A stretch of 9,831 nucleotides of DNA from positions 1 through 9,831 of the forward strand of contig CAIWNO010000382.1 of assembly GCA_903914045.1 (NCBI GenBank), read 5' to 3'. The position numbers and the translations under genes are program-made. Source of the stretch: an uncultured bacterium (GTDB lineage: Bacteria; Planctomycetota; Phycisphaerae; Phycisphaerales; SM1A02). Every line of letters starts with the position of its first letter. Position 1 is the stretch's first letter. The notes under the pieces were generated by a model that was given only the letters and a program-made list of their open reading frames with translations, had not been told where the DNA came from and did not search any database. This document shows, piece by piece, positions 1-5,904 of this stretch.

Positions 1-246
1 AATAATGGAGCGCGCCGTTGGCACAAACTCGTTCGGATTCATGCGCTGCTCTATGTGCTCGCTGAGGTAGGTCATTTCGCCGCAACCAACTTCAGCCAGC
101 CACTGCGCAAAGTGCGCGCGGTGAGAAGTTTCATTGGCGCGGCAAATTCCATACAGCGCAAAGCCAGCGTCAGCCAGCGTGGCAAGAATTTCACGCGTCA
201 GCGCATGGTCAATTTCGCCGTGATTTACGGTGTTTTCATGGCTCAT
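1..246 (-). CDS. queG: Epoxyqueuosine reductase QueG, N-terminal part (cut by window start)
   Basis: QueG is a cytoplasmic cobalamin- and [4Fe-4S]-dependent enzyme that reduces epoxyqueuosine to queuosine in tRNA, the last step of queuosine synthesis. The minus strand from 246 to base 1 is open for 82 codons and has no stop in the window, so the catalytic and ferredoxin-like parts lie outside. The visible protein has the family's N-terminal pattern: GFALYGICRA near residues 28-37, then CGEMTYLSEH near 55-64 (compare HGEMDWMARH in E. coli QueG), then RMNPNEFVPTARSII at 68-82, matching the usual R-x-x-P-x-x-L-x-P-G-A-R-S-V-I. The chosen start is the ATG at 246; an in-frame ATG at 270 would add eight residues. 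Neither has a convincing Shine-Dalgarno sequence. It lies about 100 bases downstream of hpnE on the same strand and may share its transcript. The family call is firm; the start is uncertain. Confidence 0.85.
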   Translation of the reverse strand, partial: MSHENTVNHGEIDHALTREILATLADAGFALYGICRANETSHRAHFAQWLAEVGCGEMTYLSEHIEQRMNPNEFVPTARSII

Positions 247-351
247 GGCGCGCCACGTATTTGGTGTCATGCGTGACCATGTCGCACAGTTTATTTGATG
301 GAGTTGCGGTGACTGCGCATTGATTGCGTGAATGTATTTGCGTTACGCGCA
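247..351. other. Spacer between hpnE and queG
   Basis: These roughly 100 bases separate the hpnE stop from the queG start. I see no strong hairpin followed by a T-run on the minus strand, and no clear -35/-10 pair, so read-through from the rpoN-hpn operon into queG is possible. The queG frame stays open through part of the spacer, with an in-frame ATG at 270. Confidence 0.4.
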
Positions 352-1737
352 TCAACCCAATCCCGCGACGCGCGCCAAGAGTGCGGCGGGCAATTCTTGT
401 TGCAGCGAATTATTTTTTGTAATGGCGTCGGCCGCGGCGTAGCCAGAACGCACCGCGCCCTCCATGGTGGCGGGCCAACCTGTATCGCACCAATCCCCCG
501 CCAAAATTAAATTGTCCACGCCACCAGTTGCGTTTGCACGCGGACCAGGTCGCAGCGCTTCAAAGCCAGGCACCGCGGCAAATGTGGCGCGCTTCTCCTT
601 GACTGAGCGAACCTCCGTGGGCGCAAGCGAGCGCGCGCGTGGACAAGCCCAATCAATATCGTGGCGAACGCGCCGCGCAATGTCTGCCTCGTCCAAATCC
701 ATCCACGCGTCGGCGCCGGAAATCACGGCGTGAATATGTTGACGGCCAGCATCATCAACGCCTTTGTTAAACAACCACTGCGTGGCGCGCGCCGGCAACA
801 CCATGTGCGGCTGGTCAAGCACGGGCTTTTCATAGACCAAATGCACGCCCAGAATTGGACTGGTGGTCATGTGATCAAGATTGCGTAAACGAGCGTCTTT
901 TGCCTGCAAAGTGGGCGAACATAATTTCAACAAGCGATCAAATGGAACCGCGCTAATCACCGCGGCGGCTTGCACCAAACCTTCATTGGTGACCACGCCA
1001 GTCACGCGCTCGCCGTCAAATGCGATCGCTTGCGCGCTCACGCCAAGCTTCACTTGACCGCCAGTCTTGGCAATGATGGCCTCGGCGGGATCATATAAAT
1101 CAAGCAGCGGAACAACGCTGAGCGCCATGGCGCTGGCGAAACGGTGGCTGAGAAATCCCTCTTGAAAAACTTTCATGGCCATGGGCGCGTCCACGCGCGC
1201 CGACGACAAGTTGCACGCGCTGACCACCACGGGTTCCCAAAATCGCTCAATGGCGCGCGTGGTCTGGCGCGTCTCTTGCAAGAAGTCCATGAACACGCGG
1301 CCGCGCCAACGCTCGCGGCCGGCGTAGCCCATGCGCATTAATTTAAACATGGCAAACGCAATGGCCACTTTGTCCTTGAATGAAATCATGCGCATGCGCA
1401 TAAAACTTCCGGTGAATTGCGCGGGCGCGGGCAACCAACCCGAGCGCATCACATCAGGTTCATGCGGCGGATTGGCCCAATAGGTTTCTTTGTGCCATTG
1501 CATGCGCTCCAGCACGCCCAGACGTTGATAGAAATCCAGCAGATTGACGCAGCACCCCATGGCGACGTGTTGGCAGTTGTCGAGAATTTTTCCAGTGCGC
1601 GGGTCCACAAAGCTGGTGGCTCGACCACCCAATTTACCGCGTGTTTCAAGCACAATTGGAGTGAAGCCGGCCTCGGACAGGCGCAACGCGGCGGCAATGC
1701 CCGCAATGCCCCCGCCAACAATCGCCACTCGTTTCAC
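352..1737 (-). CDS. hpnE: Hydroxysqualene dehydroxylase HpnE (squalene-associated FAD-dependent desaturase)
   Basis: HpnE is an FAD-dependent amine-oxidase-fold enzyme that reduces hydroxysqualene to squalene, the last step of the HpnCDE route. The protein of 461 aa opens with a dinucleotide-binding motif (VAIVGGGIAGIAAALRL, residues 4-20), followed by the acidic ribose-binding end VLET and the GGRATSF segment. Near the C-terminus, LILAGDWCDTGWPATMEGA and SGYAAA form the second FAD contact typical of phytoene-desaturase relatives. The start is a GTG at 1737: it places the Rossmann motif at the extreme N-terminus as in homologues, has AGGAG six bases upstream (1744-1748), and makes a GTGA overlap with the hpnD stop. 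A longer frame reaches ATG 1830 but would add 31 residues inside hpnD without family support. It is the last gene of the overlapping rpoN-hpnC-hpnD-hpnE chain. Confidence 0.92.
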   Translation of the reverse strand: MKRVAIVGGGIAGIAAALRLSEAGFTPIVLETRGKLGGRATSFVDPRTGKILDNCQHVAMGCCVNLLDFYQRLGVLERMQWHKETYWANPPHEPDVMRSGWLPAPAQFTGSFMRMRMISFKDKVAIAFAMFKLMRMGYAGRERWRGRVFMDFLQETRQTTRAIERFWEPVVVSACNLSSARVDAPMAMKVFQEGFLSHRFASAMALSVVPLLDLYDPAEAIIAKTGGQVKLGVSAQAIAFDGERVTGVVTNEGLVQAAAVISAVPFDRLLKLCSPTLQAKDARLRNLDHMTTSPILGVHLVYEKPVLDQPHMVLPARATQWLFNKGVDDAGRQHIHAVISGADAWMDLDEADIARRVRHDIDWACPRARSLAPTEVRSVKEKRATFAAVPGFEALRPGPRANATGGVDNLILAGDWCDTGWPATMEGAVRSGYAAADAITKNNSLQQELPAALLARVAGLG

Positions 1738-2654
1738 CTGTGGCTCCTGGGTTGTTCGCCTTGACCTTGCACCATTTGTTGAGCCAGAAGTTTTTTTGGT
1801 TTTGAATGTTTTGCGCGTAGCGCAATCCACACCTTGCGCAAAGTGCTTAGCCGCGCGCGGCCTTGCACCGCGAGTTGCGGGTCAGCTTCAATTTTGCTTA
1901 ACACGCCCTTGTAAATTTCCGTCATGGCCCACAGCGTAGGCAGACATGCTGGATCAATCATTCCATCAAGCGCGGCGCTGCGATCGTAATGGGCGCGGGC
2001 GCGCTCGCATTGCGCGCGGATGAATTCAACGCAGCGATCGGGCGCGCTCCAGGCGCGGACTATTTCTGGAGTGAGTTCAAGCGCTTGAAATTCAGCCAGC
2101 GGCAAGTAGCAGCGGCCGCTGTCCAAGTCCTCGCGCAAGTCGCGCAAAATGTTTGTCAGTTGAAACGCAATACCGCGCTCCACCGCCAACTTAATGGCGT
2201 CCTGTCCGCTGTAGCCCCAAATGCGAATGCAGACCAAGCCAACGGTGCCCGCGACTTGATAACAAAATTTGCGCAACTCGGGCCAAGTTTGAAATTTGGC
2301 GGGCACAAGATCGCCCACTTGTCCATCAAGCATGTCATGAAAGTCCTGCTTTTCTAGGCGAAATTGCTTGCTGGCCTCTGTCAGCGCGATCAACGCGGGC
2401 GTGTGGGTTTGCGTGTGTCCATCCAATGCCGCGTCGGTGGCGTCGCGGTAGGCCTGCAAGCGATGATTGCGTTCATTGGGATCGCGTTCTGGATCGTCCA
2501 CCAAATCATCGGCCTCGCGCATCCACGCGTACACCGCGTACATAGCCCAACGTTTTTCCGGCGGCGTTAAACGCAACCCGTAGTGAAAGTTTTTGGCGCG
2601 CTCGCGCGTGATTGCCTCGCACGCCGCCACCGCTTCTTGCAACGATGGATTCAT
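1734..2654 (-). CDS. hpnD: Presqualene diphosphate synthase HpnD
   Basis: HpnD is a class I trans-isoprenyl diphosphate synthase of the squalene/phytoene synthase family; it condenses two farnesyl diphosphates into presqualene diphosphate. The 306-residue protein shows both Mg-binding aspartate motifs: READDLVDD at residues 46-54 and NILRDLRED at 168-176, followed by GRCYLP. The N-terminal KNFHYGLRLTPPEKR and the central GTVGLVCIRIWG are also family-typical. The NILRD form of the second motif separates HpnD from HpnC, which has WQDV. The start is ATG 2654 in an ATGA overlap with the hpnC stop; a GGGG stretch lies about six bases upstream as a weak ribosome site. The C-terminal tail (KHSKPKK onward) is basic and glutamine-rich and probably disordered. 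Its stop overlaps the hpnE GTG by four bases, so translation of the three enzymes is probably coupled. Confidence 0.92.
   Translation of the reverse strand: MNPSLQEAVAACEAITRERAKNFHYGLRLTPPEKRWAMYAVYAWMREADDLVDDPERDPNERNHRLQAYRDATDAALDGHTQTHTPALIALTEASKQFRLEKQDFHDMLDGQVGDLVPAKFQTWPELRKFCYQVAGTVGLVCIRIWGYSGQDAIKLAVERGIAFQLTNILRDLREDLDSGRCYLPLAEFQALELTPEIVRAWSAPDRCVEFIRAQCERARAHYDRSAALDGMIDPACLPTLWAMTEIYKGVLSKIEADPQLAVQGRARLSTLRKVWIALRAKHSKPKKLLAQQMVQGQGEQPRSHR
1744..1748 (-). promoter_or_regulatory. Shine-Dalgarno site deciding the hpnE start
   Basis: AGGAG on the minus strand lies six bases before the GTG at 1737. It sits inside the end of hpnD and supports the GTG over the upstream ATG at 1830. 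Confidence 0.75.
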
Positions 2655-3643
2655 AACGCGCCCCGATTCCTATGCGCGGCCATCCACGCTTTGGAGATAA
2701 GAATAAGTTTTTCAACGCGGCTCATATTGGGTCGGCGAATGCAGGTTTCAAAATCCCATTGACGAATGTGCTTCAACACGCCGCGACCGCCGTCGCTGAA
2801 CAGGCCAACAACGGGCCGCGAAGTGGGTGACAGCGAGCGCAGCAACTCGTGGCCTTGATCAAAAAGTTTCTCGGTGTGGTCGCACAACGCGCTCAACATG
2901 CCGCGATAGGCGGGCAGAAAATCCAAGTCCGCCGCCCAACCACGACGCGCCGTGATCAATAAGCGCGACTCAAAATCTGGAATGTCGCGCCACGCGTCAC
3001 GCGGTAAATACACGCGGTCGCGCTGCAACAAATCGCGCTTGACGTCTTGCCAATGGTTGACCAATTGCAACGCGGTGCAGGTGCAATCTGAAAGTTGCGC
3101 AAGGCTTTCGTCGCGCGGCTCACCCAGAACAGCCAGCACCAAACGCCCCACGGGATTGGCGCTGAGCGCGCAATAGCGCGTCAATTCCTCCAATGATTCC
3201 CAGCGCGTTTGGCGATTGTCCCATTCAAAGGCCTGGATAAGTTGGTCAAAAAGATTTTCCGGCAACTCATGGCGCGCGATCACTGGCTTGAGCGCGATAA
3301 AAATTGGATGCTTCGCCGCGCCTTGATAGCACTGGCGCAATTCGTCGCGCCACCACGCCAGAAGTTCAAGCGCTTGCTGGGGGCTTTGCGCTTCGTCGCC
3401 CAAATCGTCGGCCCAGCGACAGAAGGCGTAAATGGCCGCGAAGTCAGCGTGTGATTTTTCCGGCAGCAATGAACTGAGCACGGAAAAATTTTCACTGCGC
3501 GCGTGGGTCAGTTGCGCACACCACGCGGCGGCTTCGCTGTGGGACATGGGCGACATGGTGGACGTGGGCGACATGGCCGCGCACATGTTTGGTCCCCACT
3601 GCTCTAAAAGTTTAGTGGCGGGTTGCGCAAGTGATTGGCTCAC
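2651..3643 (-). CDS. hpnC: Hydroxysqualene synthase HpnC
   Basis: HpnC is the second squalene/phytoene-synthase-fold enzyme of the pathway and converts presqualene diphosphate to hydroxysqualene. The 330-residue protein has the first Asp motif in WADDLGDE (residues 77-84) and the second in LVNHWQDVKRD (194-204) followed by RVYLP; the WQDV form is typical of HpnC. ENFSVLSSLLPE (51-62) is the usual beginning of the catalytic fold. The start is GTG 3643, with GGAG seven bases upstream (3651-3654) and a GTGA overlap with the rpoN stop. The first 35 or so residues are an extension with a six-residue tandem repeat (MSPTST/MSPMSH) and several internal methionines, so a shorter form starting inside it cannot be excluded. 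It sits between rpoN and hpnD with four-base overlaps on both sides. Confidence 0.9.
   Translation of the reverse strand: MSQSLAQPATKLLEQWGPNMCAAMSPTSTMSPMSHSEAAAWCAQLTHARSENFSVLSSLLPEKSHADFAAIYAFCRWADDLGDEAQSPQQALELLAWWRDELRQCYQGAAKHPIFIALKPVIARHELPENLFDQLIQAFEWDNRQTRWESLEELTRYCALSANPVGRLVLAVLGEPRDESLAQLSDCTCTALQLVNHWQDVKRDLLQRDRVYLPRDAWRDIPDFESRLLITARRGWAADLDFLPAYRGMLSALCDHTEKLFDQGHELLRSLSPTSRPVVGLFSDGGRGVLKHIRQWDFETCIRRPNMSRVEKLILISKAWMAAHRNRGAL
3544..3576 (-). repeat. 18-bp-period tandem repeat in the hpnC N-terminal extension
   Basis: The 15-base segments at 3544-3558 and 3562-3576 match at 14 positions with an 18-base period. On the minus strand they encode MSPTST then MSPMSH in frame. 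This looks like a small local duplication in a non-conserved extension. Confidence 0.75.
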
Positions 3644-5172
3644 GCGTGTTCTCCATCGGTGTGTCGTCGGCGGCGGCGCGCAGGCTGAATGCCCATTTGC
3701 TCGCGGTACTTCACTACGGTGCGGCGCGCAATGGTAATGCCGCGCTCGCGCAACTGCGTGGTAATGGCTTCATCAGAAAGCGGCCGCGTCTTGTCCTCGG
3801 CGTCCACAATTTCCTGCAGCACGGTGCGCACGGCCTCCCAACTTACACTTTCGCCGTCGGCATTTTCGGTGCCGCCGGTGAAAAACTTTCGCAACTCAAC
3901 TAGGCCACGTGGAGTCTGCATCCATTTGCCCGCCACGGCGCGGCTGACCGTGGCCACATGCACGCCAATGCGGTCGGCGACATCCATCATTGGCAGAGGA
4001 CGCAAATGTCCGGAGCCTTCATCGAACCATTCGCGCTGCTTTTCCAGCACAATCTCGACCACTTTCAGAAGTGTGTTCTTGCGCTGCGTGATGGCGTCAA
4101 TAAGCCAACTGGCGGAGCGCATTCCATCCTGCACAAACTTTTTTGTGGCGGCGTCGGTTGCATCTTGCTCAACCATCAACGAATAGCGCGGACTTACACG
4201 CAGCGGCGGAACGGAGCCATCGCAAATCGCCGCGACATAGCGGTCCTGCTCGGCGTCAAATTCAATCATGACATCTGGAACAATTGGACGCTCCGTTTCA
4301 TCAGTCAAGTCGCGGCCTGGTGAAATAGTTAAGCGACGCAAGCGCTCCTTGGCGGCTTCAATGCGCTCCACATTCATGCCGCTGCGCGCCGCGATTTTTG
4401 GCAAGCGATTCTCCAGAAAATCCTCATAGTGATCCTTCAACAAAATGCGCGCGTCGCGCCAGGCAATTTCATCCTGCTCGCTCGGCCGCTCATTCCATCG
4501 CTGCGAATCCAACTTGGCGTCAACTTGTATAAGCAAACTTTCCTGCACATCGCGCGCCGCAACACCCGCGGGCTCCAACCACTGCTGCAACAGGGGCAAC
4601 ACGCGCTGCAATTCCTGCGCGGTCACGGCGCTATCTTGCTTGGCGCTATGCGCGGCAATGGCCTCTATATCCGCGGAAAGCAAGCCATCATCGTCCACAA
4701 AATCAAGAATGGTTGTGCCCGCAAGCAGCGTGGCCGCGTCGGTTTCAATCATGCTCCATTGATGGCGCAGTTGCTCGCTTAGTGGCTCGCGCCGCGCCGC
4801 GGTTTGCGCCAGCATTTCATACTTCGCATCTCGCTCGCCATCCAAGTGGCGCGTGGTGGGTTGCGCGCCCTCGCCGTAATCGCGTTCAAACTCACGCGCG
4901 CGTTCAAACGCCGCGCCGGTCTCGGCGGCCTCGCCACTTTCAAGCGGCTTCTCCGGAATTTCCTGCTCCACTTGTTCTTGCGGTTGCGCACCGTCCTCAT
5001 CACTGGCTTCGGGCTCCACTTGCTCAATGGCCACATTGCGCTCAAGCTCCTGCTCCACTCGCTCTTGCAATTGCGCCAATGGCATTTGCAACACCTCCAT
5101 GCTTTGAATCAGCCGCGGCGCCAAGCGCAGTTGCTGTGAGGTGCGAAGTTTTTGTGAGAGATCAAAACGCAT
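3640..5172 (-). CDS. rpoN: RNA polymerase sigma-54 factor RpoN
   Basis: RpoN directs core RNA polymerase to -24/-12 promoters and needs an AAA+ activator to open them. All regions are present in 510 aa. Region I at residues 2-50 (QKLRTSQQLRLAPRLIQSM, then VLQMPLAQLQ and QELERN) is the activator-interacting leucine/glutamine-rich part. An acidic region II follows at about 51-100. The core-binding domain spans about 120-300 and includes SPGRDLTDETERPIVPDV (284-301). The helix-turn-helix is near 395-415 (DVADRIGVHVATVSRAVAGK), followed by MQTPRGLVELRKFF. The RpoN box ARRTVVKYR is at 482-490. No key element is missing. The ATG at 5172 has no Shine-Dalgarno sequence, but TAGTAT lies exactly six bases upstream, suggesting a leaderless message. 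The stop overlaps the hpnC start by four bases, so sigma-54 and squalene synthesis are co-expressed. No sigma-54 activator gene is in the window. Confidence 0.97.
   Translation of the reverse strand: MRFDLSQKLRTSQQLRLAPRLIQSMEVLQMPLAQLQERVEQELERNVAIEQVEPEASDEDGAQPQEQVEQEIPEKPLESGEAAETGAAFERAREFERDYGEGAQPTTRHLDGERDAKYEMLAQTAARREPLSEQLRHQWSMIETDAATLLAGTTILDFVDDDGLLSADIEAIAAHSAKQDSAVTAQELQRVLPLLQQWLEPAGVAARDVQESLLIQVDAKLDSQRWNERPSEQDEIAWRDARILLKDHYEDFLENRLPKIAARSGMNVERIEAAKERLRRLTISPGRDLTDETERPIVPDVMIEFDAEQDRYVAAICDGSVPPLRVSPRYSLMVEQDATDAATKKFVQDGMRSASWLIDAITQRKNTLLKVVEIVLEKQREWFDEGSGHLRPLPMMDVADRIGVHVATVSRAVAGKWMQTPRGLVELRKFFTGGTENADGESVSWEAVRTVLQEIVDAEDKTRPLSDEAITTQLRERGITIARRTVVKYREQMGIQPARRRRRHTDGEHA
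3651..3654 (-). promoter_or_regulatory. Shine-Dalgarno site of hpnC inside rpoN
   Basis: GGAG on the minus strand lies seven bases before the hpnC GTG at 3643. It is embedded in the last codons of rpoN and supports the overlapping GTG start. Confidence 0.6.
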
Positions 5173-5253
5173 GTCAACATACTACGGGGGAACCCGCAAA
5201 AAATAGTTGAATTGTTGCGCAAACTCAGCGCAAACTTGCAGCGCAATCGCAAG
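5173..5253 (-). promoter_or_regulatory. recR-rpoN spacer with repeated GCGCAA words
   Basis: This 81-base gap holds the putative rpoN -10. Upstream of it the plus strand has GCGCAA at 5217-5222, 5228-5233 and 5241-5246, plus TCGCAA at 5247-5252. The first belongs to the palindrome TTGCGCAA (5215-5222). The first two are 11 bases apart within a 9-base direct repeat. GCGCAA is a common word throughout this window, so a protein-binding role is only a possibility. Confidence 0.3.
5179..5184 (-). promoter_or_regulatory. Putative -10 element of the rpoN-hpnCDE operon
   Basis: TAGTAT on the minus strand ends six bases before the rpoN ATG (5172), which would place transcription start at or next to the A of the ATG. 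No good -35 is visible at 16-18 bases spacing; an A/T-rich run at about 5198-5206 lies there instead. The call rests on position and on the same arrangement before the gene at 8061. Confidence 0.45.
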
Positions 5254-5895
5254 TCAACTCATGCGCCGTCGACCCGCAATGGCGTCTGCCAAAGCGGCGC
5301 GATTGGCGAATTCAATCTGGCTTCCCGCGGGCAAACCACGCGCAAGCCGAGTGACATTCACCCCCAAAGACTGCAGCGGATCCGCTAAAAAAAGCCCCGT
5401 GCTATCGCCTTCCATGTCGGGGTTGAGCGCCAAAATAACTTCTGTCACTTTGACACCTTGCGCATTTTTTGTTGGGTCTGAAATGCGCCGCAGCAAATCG
5501 TTCACCGTTAAACTGTCGGCGCCAACGCCCTCAAGCGGAGAAAGTCGTCCCATTAAAATGTGGTAGACGCCGTGAAACATTCCGGTCTGCTCCAAGTTCC
5601 ACAAATCTTTTGGTTGCTCCACCACCATCACCATGGACGCGTCGCGGCGTGCGTCGCAACAAATTGCGCACGGATCGTCGTCGGTCAAATTCCAACACAC
5701 GCCGCAGTGGCGCACATCGGTCTTCACATCCGAGATGGCCTTGGACAAACGCATGGCTGTATCCGTGTCGGTTTTAAGCAAATGAAAAGCCAAACGCTCC
5801 GCGGTGCGACGACCCACGCCGGGCAATTGCGACAACTCGTGAACCAGCCGCGTGACTGGTTCTGGTTGCGCGGAATTCATGCGGTGAATGGACAT
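5254..5895 (-). CDS. recR: Recombination mediator protein RecR
   Basis: RecR forms a ring clamp and works with RecO (and RecF) to load RecA on SSB-coated gaps in recombinational repair. The 213-residue protein carries, in order, the helix-hairpin-helix LPGVGRRTAERLAFHLL (24-40), a four-cysteine zinc finger (C64, C67, C76, C79, with an extra C80), and a Toprim domain from about 87 with VVEQPKDLWNLE and the motif LALNPDMEGDSTGLFL. It ends with the conserved LARGLPAGSQIEF and a C-terminal AGRR. It is slightly longer than the usual 195-200 aa, mainly at the N-terminus. The ATG at 5895 lies nine bases after the dnaX stop and lacks a clear ribosome site, so translational coupling to dnaX is likely; an ATG six codons into the gene (5880) is an alternative start. 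The ybaB-type gene usually found between dnaX and recR is absent. Confidence 0.95.
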   Translation of the reverse strand: MSIHRMNSAQPEPVTRLVHELSQLPGVGRRTAERLAFHLLKTDTDTAMRLSKAISDVKTDVRHCGVCWNLTDDDPCAICCDARRDASMVMVVEQPKDLWNLEQTGMFHGVYHILMGRLSPLEGVGADSLTVNDLLRRISDPTKNAQGVKVTEVILALNPDMEGDSTGLFLADPLQSLGVNVTRLARGLPAGSQIEFANRAALADAIAGRRRMS

Positions 5896-5904
5896 GGTTT
5901 AATG

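Noticed and set aside
55..276. Plus-strand open frame of 73 codons at the left edge
   Set aside because: It is antisense to the well-matched QueG N-terminus and has no recognisable features; GC-rich codon bias creates such shadow frames.
1738..1830. A 31-residue N-terminal extension of HpnE starting at ATG 1830
   Set aside because: It lies inside hpnD, lacks family resemblance, and the GTG at 1737 has AGGAG at six bases plus a GTGA overlap and begins right at the Rossmann motif.
1544..1939. Plus-strand open frame of 131 codons across the hpnE/hpnD junction
   Set aside because: It is antisense to two confident genes; the translation is low in family-like features, and both sense genes have full motif sets.
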